A stretch of 10,647 bases of DNA from JAVBUY01 sp031552735 (lineage in GTDB: Bacteria > Bacillota > Clostridia > Christensenellales > Aristaeellaceae): the NCBI GenBank assembly GCA_031552735.1, contig JAVBMF010000021.1:1-10647 (forward strand), given 5' to 3'. Made by a program: the position numbers and the translations under genes. Below, piece after piece: positions 1-6,245 of this stretch; within the stretch, counting starts at the first letter, position 1; each line of letters starts with the position of its first letter. The notes beneath the pieces were generated by a model. The model was not told the DNA's origin, did no database searches, and saw nothing but the letters and a program-made list of their open reading frames with translations.

Positions 1-786
1 GTAATCCTCGGTCAGGTCGCCATGGTTGCCGCCGGTATTGACCACGCACAGCGCATAGCCGCGCTGGGCAAAATCAAACGCTAGCGCGTCGATCTTCGGC
101 TCAGCCGCACCAAAGTCGATGTTGACCAGCCCGCCCACCGCGCTAGCGGTCTGATCCATCAGGCCGCAGGGCTTGGCGAAATAGACATTCTCCGCCCATT
201 GCGAGATGCGTGCGTTTTCAACCCCAGGCACAGTCCAGCCATTGTACAGGCCATCGAGGATGGCGACGACCAGCACCTCGAACGCAGCCGAGGAACTAAG
301 CCCAGAGCCGCGCAGCACATTGGAGGTCACCGCCGCGTGGAAGCCGCCCACCGTATAGCCTAGCTCCCGCATGCGCGCGGCAATGCCACGGATGATGGCG
401 GTGGTGGTGCCCTCTTCCTCCTTGCGCGGCGCGAGGTCGCGCGTGTCAATACGGATCGGGCGATAGCCCTCGCTGCATAGCTGCATGATGCCGTCCCCGG
501 CAGGCGTGACCGCCGCCACGGTATCCAGATTGATGGCAGCCGCCAGCACTTTGCCGTTGTTATGGTCGGTGTGATTGCCGCCGATCTCGGTGCGGCCGGG
601 CGCGGAAAAAAACGCCGCGGGCTGCTCGTCGCGGAACAGCTCGGCGTGCCATTTCAGCAATTTGGAGTAGCGCTGGATTTGTTCCAGCACAAAGTGCTCG
701 CGCGGACCGTAGAGCGCAAACAGCTTATCCGCGCCCTGCGATGCGTGCAACGCACGCACTTGCGTCTCCAAAAGAGTTTCGCTCAT
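1..786 (-). CDS. galK: Galactokinase, N-terminal 262 residues (3' end cut by window edge)
   Basis: This GHMP-family kinase phosphorylates galactose with ATP to galactose-1-phosphate, the first committed step of the cytoplasmic Leloir pathway. The reading frame is open from the ATG at 786 to base 1, so the C-terminal part lies outside the window. Visible motifs, in order, are the galactokinase signature GRTEIGGNHTDHNNG (about residues 64-78), the ATP-binding GHMP loop GSGLSSSAA (about 160-168) and CGLMDQ (207-212), whose Asp211 should be the catalytic base, with Arg65 as its partner. The last residues (NTGGNHGDLTEDY) match the clostridial form. The signature reads GNHTDH where the enterobacterial enzyme has GEHTDY, which is common in Clostridia-type galactokinases. 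The start is supported by AGAGGG about 8 bases upstream. It is divergent from galT, its pathway partner. Confidence 0.95.
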   Translation of the reverse strand, partial: MSETLLETQVRALHASQGADKLFALYGPREHFVLEQIQRYSKLLKWHAELFRDEQPAAFFSAPGRTEIGGNHTDHNNGKVLAAAINLDTVAAVTPAGDGIMQLCSEGYRPIRIDTRDLAPRKEEEGTTTAIIRGIAARMRELGYTVGGFHAAVTSNVLRGSGLSSSAAFEVLVVAILDGLYNGWTVPGVENARISQWAENVYFAKPCGLMDQTASAVGGLVNIDFGAAEPKIDALAFDFAQRGYALCVVNTGGNHGDLTEDY

Positions 787-818
787 CGCGTCATCCCTCT
801 TTTCCTATTCTGCAGTTT

Positions 819-847
819 ATTTTTTCACGTTCTGCCGCCTTTGTCAA
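819..847 (-). promoter_or_regulatory. Probable sigma-A promoter of galK
   Basis: On the minus strand there is a perfect TTGACA -35 box (847-842), a 17-base spacer and a weaker -10 box AAAAAT (824-819, four of six consensus bases). Transcription would start near 812, leaving a leader of about 25 bases that contains the AGAGGG ribosome binding site. The weak -10 box may mean the promoter needs activation or is moderate in strength. Seen by eye only. Confidence 0.6.
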
Positions 848-871
848 GCGCGGTTTTCGGCATATCCGCGC

Positions 872-902
872 ATGCGGGAAATTTGCGTGCTTTTTCCCGC
901 AT
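872..902. promoter_or_regulatory. Perfect 10-base inverted repeat between the divergent galK and galT promoters, operator candidate
   Basis: The arm ATGCGGGAAA (872-881) is matched exactly by TTTCCCGCAT (893-902), with 11 bases between the arms. Arm centres are 21 bases apart, about two helical turns, so a dimeric regulator could contact both on one face of the DNA. The element ends 8 bases before the galT -35 box and starts about 25 bases upstream of the galK -35 box, so one bound protein could affect both genes. No regulator gene is in the window, so the binding protein is unknown. A hairpin role in RNA is less likely because neither predicted transcript includes it. Confidence 0.5.
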
Positions 903-909
903 TTTACGC

Positions 910-938
910 TTGCCAGCGCCTTTTCGCGCGCATATAAT
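910..938 (+). promoter_or_regulatory. Sigma-A promoter of galT
   Basis: TTGCCA (910-915), a 17-base spacer and a perfect TATAAT (933-938) form a strong vegetative-type promoter. Transcription should start around 945, giving a leader of only about 20 bases that consists mostly of the ribosome binding site AGGAGG (957-962). That short leader leaves no room for a riboswitch or attenuator, so control, if any, should act at the DNA level. Confidence 0.8.
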
Positions 939-966
939 GAAATCAAACAACATTGCAGGAGGCTCC

Positions 967-2496
967 ATGAACGCACAACAGGCGCTGCCCACCCTCATTG
1001 CCTTCGCCCTATCGCACGGCCTGATCGCCGCCGAGGACCGCCTGTGGGCGCGCAACCTGCTGATCGACGCGCTGGGGCTGTCCGCACCGGCAGAGCCGGA
1101 GGAAGCGGCGGTATCGCCGCTGCCCGCCACCGCCACGCCCATGCTGACCGCGCTGTGCGACGACGCGGTGGCGCGTGGCGTCATGCCCGACTCGGCCACC
1201 CGCCGCGAGCTGCTCTGCGCCAAACTGATGGGCATTCTCACGCCGCCGCCATCGGTGATCGCTGCGCGTTTTGCCGAACTCCGCGACGCGCGTGGCATCG
1301 TCGCCGCCACCGATTGGTTCTATGCGCTCTGCCGCGCCAACAACTACATTCAGGTGGACGCCATCGCCAAAAACGTGCGATTCATGTCTCCCTCCCCCTA
1401 TGGCGAGCTGGAGATCACCATCAACCTGTCCAAGCCGGAGAAGGACCCGCGCGATATCGCCGCGCTGGTCGGCGCGCCGTCGGTCGGCTACCCCAAGTGC
1501 ATGCTGTGTGTCGAGAACGAGGGCTACGCGGGCCGTCTGGACTTCCCCGCGCGCCAGACGCTGCGCCTGCTGCCGCTGGATCTGTCCGGCGACGCGTTTC
1601 ACCTGCAATATTCGCCCTATCTATACTACCCGGAGCACTGCATTGTGCTGGACGACACGCACAAGCCCATGCGCCTAACCCGCGCAAGTTTCGGCCATCT
1701 GCTGGACTTCCTTGCGCAGTTCCCGCATTACTTCATCGGCTCCAACGCCGATCTGCCGATTGTCGGCGGCTCCATCCTCAATCATGATCACTTTCAGGGC
1801 GGCCGCCACCACTTCCCCATGCAGGACGCCCCGGTCTACGCGCGGGCGCGCCACGCGGATTTCCCCGGCATTGAGGCGTCGCTCATCGCCTGGCCGATGA
1901 CCACGCTGCGCTTGTCCTCCGCCGACGCGCAAGCGCTGGGCGACCTGGCGATGCGCGTGCTGGACACATGGCGCGGCTACAGCGATGCGGACATGGGCGT
2001 GCTGGCCGAAACCGACGGCACGCCGCACAACACCGTCACACCCATCGCCCGGCGCGAGGGTGACCTCTACACGCTGGACCTGGTGCTGCGCAACAACCGC
2101 ACCAGCGCCGAGCACCCGCTGGGCATCTTCCACCCGCACAGCGACCTGCACCACATCAAGAAGGAAAATATCGGCCTGATCGAAGTGATGGGGTTGTTCA
2201 TCCTGCCCGGGCGGCTGGTGACCGAGCTGAACGAGCTGGCCCAATACCTGACCGGTGAAAAGCCGCTGGCCGCGCCCGCCGATCCGGCGCTGGCACAGCA
2301 CTGGCCGTGGCTGGCCGATCTGGCGGCGGCGCACGGCGCCGATCATACGCCCGAACAGGCGCAGGCCATTCTGCGCGAGGGGCTGGCGGAGACCTGCGCA
2401 CGCGTGCTGGCCGATGCCGGTGTGTTTGCGCTGGATGACAGAGGCAAGGCCGCGATGGCACGATTTTTGCATGCGGCGGGGTTTGCGCTGGTTTGA
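967..2496 (+). CDS. galT: UDP-glucose--hexose-1-phosphate uridylyltransferase (GalT family 2)
   Basis: This cytoplasmic Leloir enzyme transfers UMP from UDP-glucose to galactose-1-phosphate, giving UDP-galactose and glucose-1-phosphate. The 509-residue product is of normal length for the Bacillota-type family, which is longer than the enterobacterial form. Diagnostic stretches are YPKCMLCVENEGYAGR (175-190), the active-site region NHDHFQGGRHHFP (272-284), where one of the His residues of the HDH motif should carry the uridylyl group, and HPHSDLHHIKKENIGLIEVM (389-408). The frame stays open far upstream into galK, but the ATG at 967 is chosen because AGGAGG (957-962) and a sigma-A promoter lie directly before it, and because homology to the family begins here. 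It is divergent from galK. No terminator is seen after it; the next promoter overlaps its stop codon. Confidence 0.96.
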   Translation: MNAQQALPTLIAFALSHGLIAAEDRLWARNLLIDALGLSAPAEPEEAAVSPLPATATPMLTALCDDAVARGVMPDSATRRELLCAKLMGILTPPPSVIAARFAELRDARGIVAATDWFYALCRANNYIQVDAIAKNVRFMSPSPYGELEITINLSKPEKDPRDIAALVGAPSVGYPKCMLCVENEGYAGRLDFPARQTLRLLPLDLSGDAFHLQYSPYLYYPEHCIVLDDTHKPMRLTRASFGHLLDFLAQFPHYFIGSNADLPIVGGSILNHDHFQGGRHHFPMQDAPVYARARHADFPGIEASLIAWPMTTLRLSSADAQALGDLAMRVLDTWRGYSDADMGVLAETDGTPHNTVTPIARREGDLYTLDLVLRNNRTSAEHPLGIFHPHSDLHHIKKENIGLIEVMGLFILPGRLVTELNELAQYLTGEKPLAAPADPALAQHWPWLADLAAAHGADHTPEQAQAILREGLAETCARVLADAGVFALDDRGKAAMARFLHAAGFALV

Positions 2497-2521
2497 TAAA
2501 AAACGTGTTTCGTAGTATAAT
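2493..2521 (+). promoter_or_regulatory. Sigma-A promoter overlapping the galT stop codon
   Basis: TTGATA (2493-2498), a 17-base spacer and TATAAT (2516-2521) match the vegetative consensus at 11 of 12 positions. The -35 box includes the galT TGA stop (2494-2496). Transcription would start near 2528, about 45 bases before the next gene. With no terminator between them, that gene may also receive read-through from galT. Confidence 0.75.
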
Positions 2522-2571
2522 GGGGTTGTCCCTCGACGCATTTCCAAACGAATTATTCTGTGAGGAATCTC

Positions 2572-3006
2572 ATGAACGAGCAAGCACATGATCTGGACAT
2601 GCTCCAGTCCACCGATGCGCAGCCGCTGACGCCGGGCGAAATCCCGACCGACGCCATTGACTGCAAACCCCAAAACGCCATCGTCCGCGCGCTGAAGGTG
2701 CCGGGCAAAGCAATCTCCAGCGCGGTCAAGACGCTCAAGGGCGGCGATCTGGAGGATTTAATCGAGCAGTTTTCCAGCGAGATGACCATGATCTTGGAGG
2801 GCATGAGCGAGGATCAGGAGCATCTGGCCGAGGAAAACGCGCGCCTGCGCCGCCAACTGGACGCAATGGACAAGCGCGTCACCCAATTGGAAAAGCACCA
2901 GCCGGTGAAAAAGCGCGACCTGATCACCCGGCTGACCTGGCTGGCCGGACTGGTGCTGGCCGCGATGGCGCTACTCACCGTCATCAAAATCTTTTTCGTA
3001 AAATAA
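2572..3006 (+). CDS. Hypothetical coiled-coil protein with C-terminal membrane anchor
   Basis: I do not recognise a family for this 144-residue protein. The N-terminal 35 residues are polar, acidic and probably disordered. Residues about 60-110 are rich in Glu, Gln, Leu and Arg with heptad-like spacing (for example EENARLRRQLDAMDKRVTQL, 88-107) and look like a coiled coil. A basic linker (VKKRD, 112-116) leads into one hydrophobic segment at about 121-142, followed by a lone Lys at the end. With no signal peptide, this suggests a tail-anchored protein with its bulk in the cytoplasm. An in-frame GTG at 2560 is possible, but the ATG at 2572 has GAGGA (2562-2566) at a better distance. It lies 25 bases before the next gene, likely in one transcript. 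Confidence 0.8.
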   Translation: MNEQAHDLDMLQSTDAQPLTPGEIPTDAIDCKPQNAIVRALKVPGKAISSAVKTLKGGDLEDLIEQFSSEMTMILEGMSEDQEHLAEENARLRRQLDAMDKRVTQLEKHQPVKKRDLITRLTWLAGLVLAAMALLTVIKIFFVK

Positions 3007-3031
3007 CCTGTGCAGTAGAAAGGAGGCCGCC

Positions 3032-3532
3032 ATGGCCACCTATGCCTCGCTAAAACAAAAGTATGAAAAGCGCCAGCGCGACACGCTGATCGACACCATC
3101 ACCACCGGGCTGACCTACGCCGACGAGATCGCGGTGGATCTGGGGCTAATAGACGGCATCAGTGACACCGCCACGCAGCTCGATACGCTGTTTGACGCGC
3201 TGCCCTTTGTGATGATTATCGCCACCGAAGGCAGCAAGGTCATCCTGGGCAAAAAGCACCCCAAGGCCGCCACCAAGTCCGCCGGATTCCGCGCGGCCAA
3301 GAGCGGCGCGGCCATGGCGATCGGCGCCAGCGTCGCGGCACTGGCCGGAACAATCGCCGCCGTGCCGGTGGCCATTGGCGTGCGCATGCTGTTTGATCAA
3401 TACAAGTCACGCGCCACGCTGGGCCGCCGCCTGCAAAACCGCGTGGACACCCTGCGTTTCATTCGCCAAAAGCGCATGCCCGACGCGGCGGAGGTGGCGA
3501 CGGGCGAGCGGGCGCTGACAGCGCAGGAATAA
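3032..3532 (+). CDS. Hypothetical small membrane protein
   Basis: No family is recognised for this 166-residue protein. It begins with a charged stretch (residues 7-18), has a moderately hydrophobic patch at about 57-65, then a strongly hydrophobic Ala/Gly-rich segment at about 92-121 (including GAAMAIGASVAALAGTIAAV, 92-111), long enough for one membrane pass or a tight hairpin, with small-residue spacing typical of helix packing. The C-terminal 45 residues are basic (for example RRLQNRVDTLRFIRQKR, 132-148) and should stay in the cytoplasm. The start is firm: AAAGGAGG (3019-3026) sits 5 bases before the ATG. It follows the coiled-coil gene by 25 bases and is closed off by a terminator, so the two probably act together. 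Confidence 0.8.
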   Translation: MATYASLKQKYEKRQRDTLIDTITTGLTYADEIAVDLGLIDGISDTATQLDTLFDALPFVMIIATEGSKVILGKKHPKAATKSAGFRAAKSGAAMAIGASVAALAGTIAAVPVAIGVRMLFDQYKSRATLGRRLQNRVDTLRFIRQKRMPDAAEVATGERALTAQE

Positions 3533-3545
3533 GTTCTTTGCTTTT

Positions 3546-3576
3546 GCCATGCACGGTAGTGCATGGCTTTTTCTTT
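3546..3576 (+). terminator. Rho-independent terminator of the two-gene hypothetical operon
   Basis: A perfect 9-base stem, GCCATGCAC (3546-3554) with GTGCATGGC (3559-3567), has a 4-base loop GGTA and is followed by a T-rich tract TTTTTCTTT (3568-3576). It lies 14 bases after the stop codon of the small membrane protein gene and separates that unit from the sigma factor operon. Confidence 0.92.
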
Positions 3577-3583
3577 AGCAAAA

Positions 3584-3613
3584 TGAACCGGATGCCACCG
3601 CGCATTGTCTAAT
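3584..3613 (+). promoter_or_regulatory. Candidate ECF-sigma-type promoter for the sigma factor operon
   Basis: TGAACC (3584-3589), a 16-base spacer and TGTCTAAT (3606-3613) resemble the well-known ECF promoter layout TGAAAC-N16-CGTC of Bacillus-type ECF sigma factors, differing by one base in each box. It starts 8 bases after the upstream terminator and would give a leader of about 35 bases. No convincing sigma-A promoter is seen in this gap. Autoregulation by the downstream sigma factor is the natural inference, but a match to such short boxes can arise by chance. Confidence 0.5.
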
Positions 3614-3651
3614 CGGTGCAATGCATTGATTCCACCGCAAAGGAGAACCTC

Positions 3652-4173
3652 ATGCAACGAGCCGAAACCATACACTCGCGGGTAACGCAGGCGCTGGCTG
3701 GTGATCAGCAGGCCTTTGCGCAGCTTGTGCACGACTGCGAGCGCACGCTGTATGCTGCCGCGATGGCCATCCTGCACAATGAGCAAGACGCGCTGGACGC
3801 TGTGCAGGACGCGATCCTCAATGGCTGGCGCAAGCTGGACACGCTCAAGCAGCGCGCATACTTCACCACCTGGATGACGCGCATCGTCGTGCGCACCGCC
3901 ATCAACCATGCCCGCAAACGGCAGCCCACCGCCCCGCTCTACGAGCTGCCCGCCCCGGACGCCGCGCGCGAAGAGATCATCGACGTGCGCCGCGCGATGG
4001 ACGGACTGGACGAAAAGACGCGGCTATGCGCCACGCTGTATTACTATGAGGGTTTTTCCATCGACCAGATCGCCCGTGTCGTCGGCATCCGCTCCGGCAC
4101 AGTCAAGAGCCGCCTATTCCGTGCCCGCCAACAACTACGCGTCGCATTGGAGGGACCAGAACATGATGCATAA
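3652..4173 (+). CDS. ECF-family RNA polymerase sigma factor (sigma-70 family)
   Basis: This 173-residue protein has the two-domain build of extracytoplasmic-function sigma factors, which direct RNA polymerase to stress or envelope-response promoters. Region 2 spans about residues 18-90, with DALDAVQDAILNGWRKL (46-62) as the conserved core-binding and -10-recognition helix and FTTWMTRIVVRTAINHARKR (71-90) after it. Region 4 spans about 110-165, with a helix-turn-helix around IDQIARVVGIRSGTVKSRLF (137-156) for the -35 box. There is no region 1 or 3, as expected. The ATG at 3652 is preferred over an upstream in-frame GTG at 3616 because AAAGGAG (3639-3645) lies 6 bases before it. Its end overlaps the next gene by 11 bases, a usual arrangement with an anti-sigma partner. 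It looks like the SigV-like Bacillota group, though I cannot assign a subgroup. Confidence 0.92.
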   Translation: MQRAETIHSRVTQALAGDQQAFAQLVHDCERTLYAAAMAILHNEQDALDAVQDAILNGWRKLDTLKQRAYFTTWMTRIVVRTAINHARKRQPTAPLYELPAPDAAREEIIDVRRAMDGLDEKTRLCATLYYYEGFSIDQIARVVGIRSGTVKSRLFRARQQLRVALEGPEHDA

Positions 4174-5839
4174 AACCGAACGCGCCCGTATCCATGCCGC
4201 GCGGCCACTGCCGTCGCAGCGCTTTCTGGCGGGCATCGACCACACGCTGGCGCACCTGCCGCCGCGCGAGCAAAAAAAGCCGCTCTACACCAAGCCCTGG
4301 GCGCTGCCGCTAACCGCCGCGCTGGTGCTGGCCCTGGCGCTGGGCGGCCCGCCGGTCGTGCGCGCCGCCGTGCCATTTTTCCAGCGGCTGTTCTCGCACG
4401 AAGCCGAGAAAATCGAGCAACAGCAAGCGCTGCCCGAAGCGGTGCGCGTCAGCGAGCAGGTGGCCATGCAAGAGCAGTTCGTCCGCACACATCCGGTAGA
4501 TCAGGCCGCGCAGGTGGGCGGCATGTCCGTCCGCATCGCCGAGTTCTGGATGGTTTCGGAAGAAGATGGCCCCGCCCGCGGTGCGGCGCGCTTGCGTCTG
4601 GCCTTCCCGGACGCGCCGGAGGGCTTTGATCCCGCGAAGATCGATTTTACGCTGATCACCGGCGGCAAAACGCTGGCCATGCTGCCCGACGAACCCCGAG
4701 AACGCTACCTCACGACCGGTCGCAAGGATGGCGACGGCGAAGGCTGGGGCAACGTGATCTATGGTGAGGACGACGTACTCGAATGCTATATGGCGTTCCC
4801 CTATGACAACTGGGACACGCAGCAGATCACCGATTTCACAGTCGCCGCGCAGTTCCCGGAGGGGTTGTTCAGCCTGGCCTTCACCTATGATCCCGTACAG
4901 GCGCACATCACCGCCCAGCAGGGAGCACAACAAAACTTGGCCCAGGCCGATGCTTTCCAGCAGGAGCGGCTGGCCGAACTGCGCCAAATCGCCGCCAGCG
5001 CCGTGCCCATTGGCGCGTCGGTGACGGTGGATGGCATCACCTTAGGCATCCAGGAAATGTCGGTCGTCGATGACGAGGCGATTTTCTCCATTGCGGTCAG
5101 CGGTCTGCGCAATCAAAAGAACGCCAAGCACAATGCGCTGGACATAGGCAACAGGGACTTTTGCATCGACGGTTGGCTTGCCCCGGTCGGCGGCGGCATG
5201 GATAACTGGGCCATGACCGACGGTGTGCTGACCTATATCGAAAAGGTGAAGTTGCCGCTGGCACGGCAAGCATTCCAGGCTACTTCCGTGATCCGGTTCA
5301 CCGGTACGCGCTTCATGGGCGAAGGTAAAGACACGCTGCTATTCCCTGTTGTATTCCGCTACGAATGGGCGACCGGCAAGGTGACGCTGCCTGCCGACAC
5401 CGCCGAGGGCGACGCCTGGGTGCGGGAAGCTGAGCAGCGCAAGCGCGTGCCCAACATGCAGCAGGACGCTGTATTTGCGCTGGACATCCCCATCACGCGC
5501 GATGGCCGCACCATCGCATTAAACAGCGTCACTTTCCGCTCCAACGGCGAGTTGGCGCTGGCATTTACGCTCGATGCAGCGTTCGTCATCGCAGGTGGCG
5601 AAGACGTTCTCGTCCTTGCGTTGTCTGATCAGGCGAACCCTGGCTTGACCCGGCGCATCGACGTGCAGGGACAACAACTGACCGCCATCGTCGATATGAC
5701 AGAGATGTACCCAACGCTTCCGCATCAGCTCAACCTGCGCATCCTGATAGATGTCGAAGATCTAGAGGACGGCGACCGCTACGACTTTTCCATTGTGCTG
5801 GATCGCACCACGATGACCGGGCGATTGGCCGCCAAATAG
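4163..5839 (+). CDS. Single-pass membrane protein, probable anti-sigma factor/sensor partner of the ECF sigma factor
   Basis: The 558-residue product has a short basic cytoplasmic N-terminus (1-45), one membrane segment (about 46-64, rich in Leu and Ala) and a long, probably extracellular C-terminal part. A Gln/Glu-rich helical stretch follows at about 77-106. The outer part looks beta-rich, with three similar-looking units near 118-136, 283-315 and 440-474. This layout resembles the DUF4179-type proteins often encoded after Bacillota ECF sigma genes; the family name is from memory and untested. There is no His-Cys zinc motif of the ZAS anti-sigma class. The ATG at 4163 is chosen because GGAGGG (4149-4154) is 8 bases upstream and because it overlaps the sigma gene, suggesting coupled translation; a second ATG follows directly at 4166. 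The open frame upstream to 3908 is a shadow of the sigma gene. Confidence 0.85.
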   Translation: MMHKTERARIHAARPLPSQRFLAGIDHTLAHLPPREQKKPLYTKPWALPLTAALVLALALGGPPVVRAAVPFFQRLFSHEAEKIEQQQALPEAVRVSEQVAMQEQFVRTHPVDQAAQVGGMSVRIAEFWMVSEEDGPARGAARLRLAFPDAPEGFDPAKIDFTLITGGKTLAMLPDEPRERYLTTGRKDGDGEGWGNVIYGEDDVLECYMAFPYDNWDTQQITDFTVAAQFPEGLFSLAFTYDPVQAHITAQQGAQQNLAQADAFQQERLAELRQIAASAVPIGASVTVDGITLGIQEMSVVDDEAIFSIAVSGLRNQKNAKHNALDIGNRDFCIDGWLAPVGGGMDNWAMTDGVLTYIEKVKLPLARQAFQATSVIRFTGTRFMGEGKDTLLFPVVFRYEWATGKVTLPADTAEGDAWVREAEQRKRVPNMQQDAVFALDIPITRDGRTIALNSVTFRSNGELALAFTLDAAFVIAGGEDVLVLALSDQANPGLTRRIDVQGQQLTAIVDMTEMYPTLPHQLNLRILIDVEDLEDGDRYDFSIVLDRTTMTGRLAAK

Positions 5840-5852
5840 CCTCGGCACATAG

Positions 5853-5888
5853 GCAAACCCCGCGCCGTTTGACGCGGGGTTTGCTTTT
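5853..5888 (+). terminator. Rho-independent terminator of the sigma factor operon
   Basis: A perfect 12-base stem, GCAAACCCCGCG (5853-5864) with CGCGGGGTTTGC (5873-5884), has an 8-base loop and is followed by TTTT (5885-5888), CC and a further T run to 5896. It lies 13 bases after the stop codon. The convergent minus-strand operon ends at 5895. Read on that strand, the stem has no T tract after it, so it may only slow polymerase there. Confidence 0.92.
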
Positions 5889-5894
5889 CCATTT

Positions 5895-6233
5895 TTACTC
5901 CCAATCCAGCAGCCCGACCGCTTCCATGTACGCCTGCTGCGCATCCATGTAGTCGTCCAGAAACGCCGCCACCTGCATCTCCTGCTGGTCGTTCCAGCCG
6001 CGCTGGCGCACCATGCCGTCCAGCATAAACTCGAATGCCTCATCGTCGTCATAGTAGGCGTTGCCCGCCATGCCGTCATCGCTGAGCGCGCCGGAATGGC
6101 GCATGTACGCCAGGTCGAGCTGGATCGCCTGCTTCAGCAATGAATCAAAGCTGGCGGGCAGGCTTTGATAATTGGCCGGATTCATCGCCTTGGTGATCTC
6201 CTGTGCCGCCTTTGTCGGATCATATCCTTGCAT
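5895..6233 (-). CDS. Hypothetical small acidic protein, downstream of and coupled to pepF
   Basis: I recognise no family for this 112-residue protein. It has no signal peptide and no membrane segment. It is acidic, with clusters such as YYDDDEAFEF (60-69) and FLDDYMDAQQAYMEAVGLLD (91-110), and its predicted character is helical with several Met and Tyr residues. It starts 12 bases after the pepF stop codon. The ribosome binding site AGGGGG starts within that TAG stop, so translation is likely coupled to pepF and the protein should be made alongside the peptidase. Support for a real gene is the clean start, the tight spacing and the end exactly before the terminator of the facing operon. It is soluble and cytoplasmic by inference. 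Confidence 0.75.
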   Translation of the reverse strand: MQGYDPTKAAQEITKAMNPANYQSLPASFDSLLKQAIQLDLAYMRHSGALSDDGMAGNAYYDDDEAFEFMLDGMVRQRGWNDQQEMQVAAFLDDYMDAQQAYMEAVGLLDWE

Positions 6234-6245
6234 CCTTTGTACCCC

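Noticed and set aside
787..799. A tiny ATGACGCGATGA frame in front of galK that could act as a leader peptide.
   Set aside because: It is three codons long and overlaps the galK start and ribosome binding site spacing. It is most simply a chance ATG.
866..877. A short hairpin CCGC-GCAT-GCGG overlapping the left arm of the gal inverted repeat.
   Set aside because: A 4-base stem is easily found by chance in GC-rich DNA and it competes with the much better 10-base repeat.
562..966. The galT reading frame stays open upstream and could give a 644-residue protein.
   Set aside because: The extension runs antisense through galK and through the galK and galT promoters. The ATG at 967 has AGGAGG and a matching promoter, and the extension does not look like GalT.
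1675..2673. A minus-strand open frame of 332 residues opposite galT and the next gene start.
   Set aside because: It crosses galT, a promoter and another gene start, has low-complexity Arg/Gln/Val content and no ribosome binding site.
3908..4162. An upstream extension of the anti-sigma frame that would give 643 residues.
   Set aside because: It overlaps the sigma factor in another frame, with Arg/Pro/Ser-rich shadow composition. The ATG at 4163 has a good ribosome binding site and the short overlap typical of such pairs.
5853..5884. The 12-base stem as a bidirectional terminator also serving the minus-strand operon.
   Set aside because: On the minus strand the stem is preceded by A residues and not followed by a T tract, so intrinsic termination in that direction is not supported by the sequence.
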